Shown here one piece after another: positions 48,967 to 56,969 of a stretch of 64,000 nucleotides of DNA; the first letter of the stretch is position 1, and every line of letters starts with the position of its first letter. The position numbers and the translations under genes were made by a program. The stretch is from Rhizorhabdus histidinilytica (lineage in GTDB: Bacteria; Pseudomonadota; Alphaproteobacteria; Sphingomonadales; Sphingomonadaceae). The DNA is taken from assembly GCF_900167915.1 (NCBI RefSeq), contig NZ_FUYM01000012.1:46778-110777 (forward strand). Reading direction: 5' to 3'. Below the pieces are notes generated by a model. That model was not told where the DNA came from and ran no database searches. It was given only the letters and a program-made list of their open reading frames with translations.

Positions 48967-50247
48967 ATGACCCGCGCCCTGCTTCTCGCCGCCGCCCTGT
49001 TCCTCGCCGTCGGCGCCAAGCGCGCACCGTCGCCGCTCGACGGCATCGCCACCGACTATGTCCATCTGACATTGGAGGCGGGAGAGCGCGAGGAGGGCTA
49101 TGTCGACGCCTATTACGGCCCGAAGGACTGGGCCGAGGCGGCGAAGGCCAAGTCGCGCGAGATCGCCGCGCTGCGCAGGGACGCCCATGTGCTGGCGCAG
49201 CGGCTCGCCGCGGTGAAGCCCGCCACGCTGACCGCCGACGACCGCGTCCGCCAACGCTTCCTCGCCGCCCAGCTGAAGGCCGCAGAGACGCGGCTGGCGA
49301 TGATGGCCGGCGAGAAGCTCAGCTTCGCCGACGAGGCGCTGGGGCTGTTCGGGGTCCGCCCGGAGCTCAAGCCGCTCGCCGCCTATGATCCGATCCTCAA
49401 GACGATCGACGCGATGGTTCCGGGCGAAGGGCCGCTGTGGCAGCGGGTCGATGCCTGGCAGAACCGCTTCGTCGTGCCGACCGACAAGCTCGATCCGGTG
49501 ATGCGCGCCGCGATCGCCGAATGCCGCGCGCGGACGGTGGCGCACATCCGGCTGCCCCAGCAGGAGCGGTTCGACCTCGAATTCGTCACCGGCAAGAGCT
49601 GGTCGGGCTACAACTGGTACAAGGGCGACGCGCACAGCCTGATCCAGGTCAACACCGACCTGCCGGTGCGGATCGACCGCGCGGTCGATCTTGGATGCCA
49701 TGAGGGCTATCCGGGGCACCACGCGCTCAACATGCTGCTCGAACGCAACCTCGCCCGCGCCAGGGGCTGGGTGGAGTTCACCGTCTATCCGCTGTTCAGC
49801 CCGCAGAGCTTCATCGCCGAAGGATCGGCCAATGCCGGCATCGACCTGGCCTTTCCGGGTCCCGAGCGCGCGCGGTTCGAGGCGCGGCGCCTCTACCCGA
49901 TCGCCGGGCTCGATCCGGCCGGGGCCACCGCCTATGACCGGCTGCTCGACCTGCTCCACCAGCTCGCCGGCGCGCGGATGACGATCGCGGCGATGTATCT
50001 CGACGGCAAGGTCGATCGCGCCGCGGCGCTCGACCTGATCCAGAAATATCAGCTCGTCAGCCGCAAACGCGCCGAACAGTCGTTGAGCTTCACCGAGCAA
50101 TATCGCAGCTATGTGATCAACTACGGCCTGGGCCAGGACATGGTCGCGGCCGATCTCGCCAAGGCGGGCCGCGATCCGGCAGCGCGCTGGAAACGCATGG
50201 AGGCGATCATTTCCCAGCCGACCCTGCCGGCCGACCTGCGCCGCTGA
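48967..50247 (+). CDS. Exported DUF885-family peptidase-like protein
   Basis: A 426-residue protein with a signal peptide (MTRALLLAAALFLAVGAKRA) and the DUF885 fold. The metal site is CHEGYPGHHALNMLLERNL, an H-E-x-x-x-H-H type of HExxH motif, with the downstream Glu in FIAEGSANAG. Family members are putative zinc metallocarboxypeptidases; few are studied. The start at 48967 has AGGATG upstream; an ATG nine bases earlier (48958) is possible. It is probably transcribed alone from a promoter next to the repeat element. Confidence 0.85.
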   Translation: MTRALLLAAALFLAVGAKRAPSPLDGIATDYVHLTLEAGEREEGYVDAYYGPKDWAEAAKAKSREIAALRRDAHVLAQRLAAVKPATLTADDRVRQRFLAAQLKAAETRLAMMAGEKLSFADEALGLFGVRPELKPLAAYDPILKTIDAMVPGEGPLWQRVDAWQNRFVVPTDKLDPVMRAAIAECRARTVAHIRLPQQERFDLEFVTGKSWSGYNWYKGDAHSLIQVNTDLPVRIDRAVDLGCHEGYPGHHALNMLLERNLARARGWVEFTVYPLFSPQSFIAEGSANAGIDLAFPGPERARFEARRLYPIAGLDPAGATAYDRLLDLLHQLAGARMTIAAMYLDGKVDRAAALDLIQKYQLVSRKRAEQSLSFTEQYRSYVINYGLGQDMVAADLAKAGRDPAARWKRMEAIISQPTLPADLRR

Positions 50248-50380
50248 ACCGGACGCCCCCTGTGCGCCCAGCCTCCTCCGATGGTCGAACTATTCGCGAT
50301 TAACCCGCGGATAACCGTAACGATTAAGACGTTCGCAAAGCCGCTGGCCGATTCTCGTGCTGCAACAAGGACATGAGACC

Positions 50381-50746
50381 ATGAGCCAGATCGCGGAACT
50401 GTTGACGCCGGCGGCCGACGACGACGCAAAATATGCCGAGCAACGCCGCGCGCCGCGCGACGAGGTGGCGCTGCCGACGCGCATGTTCACGATGGACCAC
50501 AAGGCGAGCGACGTGCTGCTCGTCAACATCTCGCGCCTCGGCTTCATGGTCCGCGAATATGGCCAGACGCCCAAGGACACGATCGTCCGCCTCGCTTTGC
50601 CCCGGCTCGGCCAGGTGACGGCGCGGGTGGTCTGGTCGCTCGGCGGCCGAGTCGGCGCCGAGTTCATCAAGCCGATCGACGAATATGCCTATGCCGCGAT
50701 GCTGAACGCCGCCCGCGCGAAGCGCCAGCGCTGGCCGATGGGGTGA
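50381..50746 (+). CDS. PilZ-domain protein (c-di-GMP receptor)
   Basis: A 121-residue single PilZ domain. The c-di-GMP-binding residues are visible: RxxxR at Arg22-Arg26 (RRAPRD) and NxSxxG at Asn49, Ser51 and Gly54 (VNISRLGF). It can therefore respond to the second messenger made or degraded by the GGDEF/EAL proteins at 23441 and 56970. The start at 50381 has AAGGAC upstream. Monocistronic and convergent with recG. Confidence 0.9.
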   Translation: MSQIAELLTPAADDDAKYAEQRRAPRDEVALPTRMFTMDHKASDVLLVNISRLGFMVREYGQTPKDTIVRLALPRLGQVTARVVWSLGGRVGAEFIKPIDEYAYAAMLNAARAKRQRWPMG

Positions 50747-50750
50747 ATCT

Positions 50751-50772
50751 CCCCTCCCTTGAAAGGGAGGGG
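50751..50772. terminator. Bidirectional hairpin between PilZ and recG
   Basis: CCCCTCCCTT-GA-AAGGGAGGGG forms a perfect 10-bp stem in the 35-bp gap between the convergent stops. It belongs to the same repeat family as 43456-43477. No T-run is present on either side, so the terminator call is by position and stem only. Confidence 0.5.
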
Positions 50773-50781
50773 GAAAGCTGG

Positions 50782-52842
50782 TCACCCCGCCCGCAGCAAC
50801 CCCACGGCGGCGTCGCGTTCGAACAGGTAGAGGGCGATCCGCGCGGCCTGTCCGCGCTCGCTGTCGAGGCCGCCATCGCGATCGACCAGCAGCCGGGCAT
50901 CCTGGGTCGCCGCCTCGATCAGCGCGGCGGTGCGCTCGGGCCCAGCCAGCCGAAAAGCCGCCTCGCCCGACTGGCGGGTCCCCAATATCTCGCCCGCCCC
51001 GCGCAGGCGCAGATCCTCCTCGGCGATGCGGAAGCCGTCATTGGTCTCGCGCATCAGCGCCAGCCGCGCGCGCGAGGTCTCCGACAGCGCGTTGCCGCGC
51101 AACAGCAGGCAGATCGAGCGCTGGTCGCCCCGCCCTACCCGGCCGCGCAGCTGGTGGAGCTGGGCGAGGCCGAAGCGGTCGGCACCCTCGATGATCATCA
51201 GCGTCGCGTTGGGGACGTCGACGCCCACCTCGATCACCGTCGTCGCGACCAGCACGCCGATCCGGCCCGCCTGGAACTCGGCCATCACCGCGTCCTTTTC
51301 GGGCCCCTTCATCCGGCCGTGGACGACGCCGACCTTGTCGCCGAACCATTGGCGCAGGCTCTCCGCCCGTCCTTCGGCTGCGGCTAGGTCGGACTGCTCG
51401 CTCTCCTCGACCAGCGGGCAGACCCAATAGGCCTGGCGGCCGGCGGCGAGGTGGCGGCCGAGCGCCTGCGCCACCTCGTCGAGCCGCTCGCCCGAGATCA
51501 CCCGCGTCTCGATCGGCTGGCGGCCCGGCGGCATCTCGTCCAACCGGCTGACGTCCATCTCGCCATAATGGCTGAGCGTCAGGGTGCGCGGGATCGGCGT
51601 CGCCGTCATCACCAGCAGGTGCGGCGGCCGTTCCGCCTTCGCCTGGAGCATCATCCGCTGGGCGACGCCGAAGCGATGCTGCTCGTCGACCACGGCGAGG
51701 CCGAGCTTGCGATAGCCGACCTTCTCCTGGAAGATCGCATGGGTGCCGACGAGGATATCGATCGACCCGTCGGCCAGCGCCATCAGCGTCGCCTCACGCG
51801 CCTTGCCTTTCTCCCGCCCGGTCAGGATCGCGACGTTGACGGGCAGGCCGGCGAGCGTGCGGCTCAGCGTCTCGAAATGCTGACGGGCAAGGATCTCGGT
51901 CGGCGCCAGCAGCGCGCCCTGCGCCCCCGCCTCGACCGCGCAGAGCAGCGCCATCGTCGCGACCAGCGTCTTGCCCGAACCGACATCGCCCTGGAGCAGG
52001 CGGGTCATCGGCGCCGGCTGGACAAGGTCGCCCTCGATCTCCGCCACGGCGCGGCTCTGCGCGCCGGTCGGGGCATAAGGAAGCTTGAGCTGGTCGCGCA
52101 GCCGCCCGTCGCCCTTGAGCGGCAGGCCGCGCCGCTTGCGCGAGGACGCCCGCACCAGCATCAGCGCGAGCTGGTTGGCGAACAGTTCATCATAGGCGAG
52201 CCGCGCCCGCGCCGGCTCGTCCTGCGCGTCGGCATGGGCGCGGAGGATCGCTTCATGCCAGGACGGCCAGCCGCGCGTCTGGAGTAGGCTCGGCTCGATC
52301 CATTCTGGCAACTCGGGCGCCCGCTCGATCCCCTGCTCGATGAGCTGGCCGAGCCGTCGCGAGGTGATCCCTTCCGACAGCGGATAGACACTCTCACGGG
52401 TCGGCAGGTCGGCCGCCTCGGCGGGGGGCAGGACATGGTCGGGATGAACGATCTGGAGCTCCTGACCATAGAGATCCAGCCTGCCCGAGACGATGCGCGG
52501 CTCGCCGATCGGCAGCAGCTTCTTCGCCCAGCCGGGATTGCCGCCGAAATAGACGAGGCTGACGACATTGCCCGCCTGGTCGGTCGCGCCGACGCGGAAC
52601 GGCCCCCGCCCGCCGGAGGCGCGATAACTGGTCGGCACCAGCCGCACGGTGACGATCCGGCCGGCGTCCTCGGCCTCGACCGTGTCGACCAGCTTGCGGT
52701 CGATCGATCCGGTGGGGAGATGGAAGAGCAGGTCGACGACCCGTTCGAGCTCGAGCTTGCGCAGCGGCTTGGCGAGCGTCGGCCCGACGCCCTTCAGCGC
52801 CTCGACCTCGGCGAACAACGGATTGAGTATATCGGGCCGCAT
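50782..52842 (-). CDS. recG: ATP-dependent DNA helicase RecG
   Basis: A 686-residue superfamily 2 helicase that remodels stalled forks and Holliday junctions. It has the N-terminal wedge OB-fold (IVTVRLVPTSYRASGGRGPF), Walker A QGDVGSGKTLVAT, the DEQH box VVDEQHRFGVAQR, TATPIPRTL and the C-terminal QLRGRVGRG. The start at 52842 was taken over 52887. It is divergent from sdhE, a common arrangement in alphaproteobacteria. Confidence 0.96.
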   Translation of the reverse strand: MRPDILNPLFAEVEALKGVGPTLAKPLRKLELERVVDLLFHLPTGSIDRKLVDTVEAEDAGRIVTVRLVPTSYRASGGRGPFRVGATDQAGNVVSLVYFGGNPGWAKKLLPIGEPRIVSGRLDLYGQELQIVHPDHVLPPAEAADLPTRESVYPLSEGITSRRLGQLIEQGIERAPELPEWIEPSLLQTRGWPSWHEAILRAHADAQDEPARARLAYDELFANQLALMLVRASSRKRRGLPLKGDGRLRDQLKLPYAPTGAQSRAVAEIEGDLVQPAPMTRLLQGDVGSGKTLVATMALLCAVEAGAQGALLAPTEILARQHFETLSRTLAGLPVNVAILTGREKGKAREATLMALADGSIDILVGTHAIFQEKVGYRKLGLAVVDEQHRFGVAQRMMLQAKAERPPHLLVMTATPIPRTLTLSHYGEMDVSRLDEMPPGRQPIETRVISGERLDEVAQALGRHLAAGRQAYWVCPLVEESEQSDLAAAEGRAESLRQWFGDKVGVVHGRMKGPEKDAVMAEFQAGRIGVLVATTVIEVGVDVPNATLMIIEGADRFGLAQLHQLRGRVGRGDQRSICLLLRGNALSETSRARLALMRETNDGFRIAEEDLRLRGAGEILGTRQSGEAAFRLAGPERTAALIEAATQDARLLVDRDGGLDSERGQAARIALYLFERDAAVGLLRAG

Positions 52843-52972
52843 GGATTCGCCTGCTGTCGCATTTTCCGCAGCCCGGGTCGATTGCACGCGGCTCGAAAAT
52901 GCTTATTTCCGCTTCTGGCTTTCCGCCGACGGGCCTGTCAATCGCCCGCCGGCCCATCGGCATTGGAAGACA

Positions 52973-53239
52973 ATGAACCACGACGACCGCCTGAAACGCC
53001 TGCGCTTCCGCGCCTGGCACCGGGGAACCCGCGAGGCCGACTATATGATCGGCGGCTTCTTCGACCGCCTCCACCAGGGGTGGGACGGGGAAGCGCTCGA
53101 CTGGTTCGAAGCGCTGCTCGCGCAGGAGGACGCCGACATCCTCGGCTGGGTGATGGGAACGATCCCCGTCCCCCCCGAATGGCAGGGCGCGCTGATGGAG
53201 CGGATGCAGCGGATCGACTATGTCGAAATCCCGCGGTGA
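52973..53239 (+). CDS. sdhE: FAD assembly factor SdhE (succinate dehydrogenase assembly factor 2)
   Basis: An 88-residue protein of the SdhE/YgfY family, which attaches FAD to SdhA. The family core is RAWHRGTREADYMIGGFFD, which includes the RGxxE motif, followed by LLAQEDADILGWVMG. It sits between the divergent recG and mfd, as is usual in these bacteria. A long in-frame extension upstream overlaps the recG start and is not real. Confidence 0.93.
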   Translation: MNHDDRLKRLRFRAWHRGTREADYMIGGFFDRLHQGWDGEALDWFEALLAQEDADILGWVMGTIPVPPEWQGALMERMQRIDYVEIPR

Positions 53240-53315
53240 TTGCCTGATCAACCCGTAGCGCGCACCAACGTCCTGCACCTCGCCGGACGGACGGCCCACC
53301 TAGCCTGAAGCACCC

Positions 53316-56300
53316 ATGACCGATCTCGACCGTATTCTCGCCGCCTCCGAAGCGCTGACCCTGTCGCGCGCGCCGATGGGCTTCCAGCCCTGGCTGGCCG
53401 CCGACCTCGCCCGCGCCGCGGCGGCGAAGGGCGGGCGGCTGGTGTTCATCGCGGCCGACGACCAGGCGATGCAATCGCTGGCCGACGCCGCGCGCTTCTT
53501 CGCGCCCGAGTTGACGGTGCTGACCTTCCCGGCCTGGGACTGCCTGCCCTATGACCGCGCCAGCCCGGCGCTGCGCGCGACCAGCGAGCGGCTTGCCACG
53601 CTTCATGCCTTGCAAGGCAAGCCGAAGGGTCCCGTCCTGATCGCGACGACGGTCAACGCCGCCACCCAGCGGGTGCTCACCCCGTTCCGCATCCGCCAGC
53701 TCGTCGCCCGGCTGGCACCCGGCGAAAGGATCGATCGCGACCGGCTGGCCGCGATGCTGCAGGCGAACGGCTATGTCCGCACCGACACCGTCACCGAACA
53801 GGGCGAATATGCGGTGCGCGGCAGCCTGGTCGACCTGTTCCCGGCGGGCGAGCCGCACGCGCTGCGCCTCGACTTCTTCGGCGACGAGATCGAGAGCGTC
53901 CGGCAGTTCGACGCGACCGACCAGCGGACGATCGGCCCGGTCGACGGCTTCACCCTGCTGCCCGCTTCCGAAGCACTGCTCGACGAGGAGACGATCAAGC
54001 GGTTCCGCGGCCGCTATCGCGAGCGTTTCGGCGCCAGCGCGACCGGCGACCCGATCTACCAGGCGGTGTCGGACGGCCGCCGCCTCGCCGGCATGGACCA
54101 TTGGCTGCCGCTGTTCGAGGAACGGCTGGAGACGCTGTTCGACCATCTCGCGCCCGGGGACCTCATCCTGCGCGAGGCCGGATCGATCAAGGCGGCCGAG
54201 GCGCGGTTCGAGGCGATCGCCGACTATCACGCCAACCGGGTCCGCGCCCGCACCACCGATCCGGGCAGCTACCGCCCGCTCGAACCGGGCGAGCTCTACC
54301 TGGCCGCCGACGAATGGCAGGCGGCGATCGCCGACCGGCCGATCCACCTCGTCACCCCCTTCGCCGAGCCGGAGAGCGCCCGCGTGCTCGACCTGTGCGT
54401 CGACGGCGCGCGCGACTTCGCGCCCGAGCGAACGCAGGGCGTCAACATCTACGACGCCGTCGTCGAGCATGTCGAAACGCTCGGCAAGGCGGGCAAGCGC
54501 GTGGTGCTGGCGAGCTATTCGGCCGGATCGCGCGAGCGTTTCGCCGGGCTGCTCGCGGAACATGGCCTCGACCGCGTCGATATGGTCGACGACTGGCAGG
54601 CGGCGATCGCCCGGCCCGCCCCGGCCAAGTCGCTGGGATCGGGGCTGGCGCGGGTCGCCCTCGCCGTGCTGCCGCTCGACCATGGCTTCACCAGCGGCGA
54701 CATCGCGCTGCTGACCGAGCAGGACATGCTGGGCGACCGGCTGGTCCGACGGCAGAAGCGCAAGAAGTCGGCCGACGCCTTCCTCGCCGAGCTGGCGACG
54801 CTCAGCCCCGGCGACCTCGTCGTCCACATGGACCATGGCATCGGCCGCTATGAGGGGCTGACCTCGATCCCGGTCGCCAAGGCGCCGCACGACTGCGTCG
54901 CGCTGACCTATGCCGGCGGCGACAAGCTTTACGTCCCCGTCGAGAATATCGACGTACTGAGCCGCTACGGCGCCGAGAACGAGGGCGTCCAGCTCGACAA
55001 GCTGGGCGGCGTCGCCTGGCAGGCGCGCAAGGCGCGGATGAAGGAGCGAATCCGCGAGATCGCGGGCGAACTGATCAAGACCGCCGCCGAACGCGCGCTG
55101 CGCCCGGCCGAGGCGATCGAGCCCGACAGCGGCTATAACGAGTTCGTCGACCGCTTCCCCTATCAGGAGACCGAGGACCAAGACCGTGCGATCGCCGATG
55201 TGATCGAGGATCTGGCGGCGGGCAAGCCGATGGACCGACTGGTCTGCGGCGACGTCGGCTTCGGCAAGACCGAGGTCGCGCTGCGCGCGGCCTTCGTCGC
55301 GGCGATGGGCGGCATGCAGGTCGCGCTGATCTGTCCCACCACCCTGCTCGCGCGGCAGCATTACCGCAATTTCGTCGATCGCTTCCACGGCATGCCGGTC
55401 AATATCGGCCACCTGTCGCGGCTCGTCTCGGCAAGCGAGGCGAAGAGGACCAAGGACGGCCTGGCCGACGGATCGATCGACATCGTCATCGGCACCCATG
55501 CGCTGCTCGCCAAGGGAATCGAGTTCAAGCGGCTCGGCCTCGTCATCGTCGACGAGGAACAGCGCTTCGGCGTCACCCACAAGGAGCGGCTGAAGGCGCT
55601 CAAGACCGACGTCCACATGCTGACGCTGACCGCGACGCCGATCCCGCGCACCTTGCAGATGGCGATGTCGGGGCTGCGCGAGCTGAGCGTGATCCAGACC
55701 CCGCCGGTCGATCGGCTCGCGGTGCGCACCTATGTCGCGCCATGGGACGGCGTGGTGATCCGCGAGGCGCTGTTGCGCGAGCATTATCGCGGCGGACAAA
55801 GCTTCCTCGTCACGCCCCGGATCAAGGACCTGCCCGACATCGAGGACTATCTCCGCAAGGAGGTCCCCGAGGTCAGCTACGTCGTCGCCCATGGCCAGAT
55901 GGCGGCGGGCGAGGTCGAGGAACGGATGTCGGCCTTCTACGACAAGAAATTCGACATCCTCGTGTCGACCACGATCATCGAAAGCGGGCTCGACATCCCG
56001 TCGGCCAACACGCTGATCGTCAACCGCGCCGACCGCTTCGGCCTTGCCCAGCTCTATCAGCTGCGCGGCCGGGTCGGTCGATCCAAGACGCGCGCCTATG
56101 CCTATCTGACGACCGGCGACCGCGGCCTGACCGAGACCGCCGAGAAACGCCTCCACATCCTCCAGAACATCGACACGCTGGGCGCCGGCTTCCAGATCGC
56201 CAGCCACGACCTCGACATCCGCGGCGCGGGCAACCTGCTTGGCGACGAACAGTCGGGCCATATCAAGGAGGTCGGCTTCGAACTCTACCAGTCGATGCTG

Positions 56301-56801
56301 GAGGAGGCGATCCTCGACGCCAAGGCGGGCGGCCTGGCCGACACGAAACGCGAGAGCTTCTCGCCGCAGATCAACGTCGACGCGCCGATCCTGATCCCCG
56401 AGGACTATGTCCCCGACCTCGACCTGCGCATGGGCCTCTACCGCCGGATGAACGAGGTCGAGACCCGCGCCGAGATTGAGGCTTTCGCCGCCGAGCTGAT
56501 CGATCGCTTCGGCAAGCTGCCGGCCGCGACGCAGAACCTGCTGACGGTGATCGAGATCAAGCTCAACTGCCGCAAGGCCTGCGTCGCCAAGATCGACACC
56601 GGCCCGCGCGGCGCGCTGGTCACCTTCCACAACGACAACTTCCCCGACCTGCCGGGGCTGCTCGCTTATGTCGACCGACTGAAGGACAGCGCCCGGCTGC
56701 GCCCCGACAGCAAGCTGGTGATCACCCGCAACTGGCCCGAACCGTCGCACCGGCTGAACGGCGCGCTGCAATTGTCGCGGGGATTGGCGAAGATTGTTTA
56801 G
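53316..56801 (+). CDS. mfd: Transcription-repair coupling factor Mfd
   Basis: An 1,161-residue ATP-dependent translocase that removes stalled RNA polymerase and recruits UvrA. In order: UvrB-like N-terminal domains (VLTFPAWDCLPYDRASPALR), the RNA-polymerase-interacting domain (LVVHMDHGIGRYEGL and YVPVENIDVLSRYG), the helicase lobes with CGDVGFGKTEVALRAAFVAA, VIVDEEQRFGV, TATPIPRTLQMAMSG and QLRGRVGRSKTRAYAYL, then the D7 C-terminal domain. All motor motifs are intact. The start at 53316 lies 76 bp after sdhE. The end is followed by an inverted repeat. Confidence 0.97.
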   Translation: MTDLDRILAASEALTLSRAPMGFQPWLAADLARAAAAKGGRLVFIAADDQAMQSLADAARFFAPELTVLTFPAWDCLPYDRASPALRATSERLATLHALQGKPKGPVLIATTVNAATQRVLTPFRIRQLVARLAPGERIDRDRLAAMLQANGYVRTDTVTEQGEYAVRGSLVDLFPAGEPHALRLDFFGDEIESVRQFDATDQRTIGPVDGFTLLPASEALLDEETIKRFRGRYRERFGASATGDPIYQAVSDGRRLAGMDHWLPLFEERLETLFDHLAPGDLILREAGSIKAAEARFEAIADYHANRVRARTTDPGSYRPLEPGELYLAADEWQAAIADRPIHLVTPFAEPESARVLDLCVDGARDFAPERTQGVNIYDAVVEHVETLGKAGKRVVLASYSAGSRERFAGLLAEHGLDRVDMVDDWQAAIARPAPAKSLGSGLARVALAVLPLDHGFTSGDIALLTEQDMLGDRLVRRQKRKKSADAFLAELATLSPGDLVVHMDHGIGRYEGLTSIPVAKAPHDCVALTYAGGDKLYVPVENIDVLSRYGAENEGVQLDKLGGVAWQARKARMKERIREIAGELIKTAAERALRPAEAIEPDSGYNEFVDRFPYQETEDQDRAIADVIEDLAAGKPMDRLVCGDVGFGKTEVALRAAFVAAMGGMQVALICPTTLLARQHYRNFVDRFHGMPVNIGHLSRLVSASEAKRTKDGLADGSIDIVIGTHALLAKGIEFKRLGLVIVDEEQRFGVTHKERLKALKTDVHMLTLTATPIPRTLQMAMSGLRELSVIQTPPVDRLAVRTYVAPWDGVVIREALLREHYRGGQSFLVTPRIKDLPDIEDYLRKEVPEVSYVVAHGQMAAGEVEERMSAFYDKKFDILVSTTIIESGLDIPSANTLIVNRADRFGLAQLYQLRGRVGRSKTRAYAYLTTGDRGLTETAEKRLHILQNIDTLGAGFQIASHDLDIRGAGNLLGDEQSGHIKEVGFELYQSMLEEAILDAKAGGLADTKRESFSPQINVDAPILIPEDYVPDLDLRMGLYRRMNEVETRAEIEAFAAELIDRFGKLPAATQNLLTVIEIKLNCRKACVAKIDTGPRGALVTFHNDNFPDLPGLLAYVDRLKDSARLRPDSKLVITRNWPEPSHRLNGALQLSRGLAKIV

Positions 56802-56833
56802 CCGGGAAAGGGGCGCCTCTCCTCCAATCCATC

Positions 56834-56934
56834 GTCATTCCCGCGAAGGCGGGAATCCACCGGCGAACGAATTCCGAGCCAACAGAGGCGGAATCAAGCC
56901 TCCCGGTGGATTCCCGCCTTCGCGGGAATGACGA
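56834..56934. repeat. 101-bp inverted repeat after mfd
   Basis: The 31-bp arms start CGTCATTCCCGCGAAGGCGG on the left (56834-56864), with a perfect complement on the right (56904-56934). Each arm itself holds a small palindrome (CCCGC-GAAG-GCGGG). It belongs with the 41248 element. It separates the convergent mfd and the phosphodiesterase gene and may help end both transcripts. Confidence 0.85.
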
Positions 56935-56969
56935 AGAAGGAGAGGGCTACGCTCCCCGCCTCGTGGCGA

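Noticed and set aside
52938..56771. 1,277-codon open frame on the minus strand across mfd
   Set aside because: It is antisense to mfd, whose motifs are intact, and its product is His/Arg/Asp-rich without known domains. Such frames are normal in GC-rich DNA.
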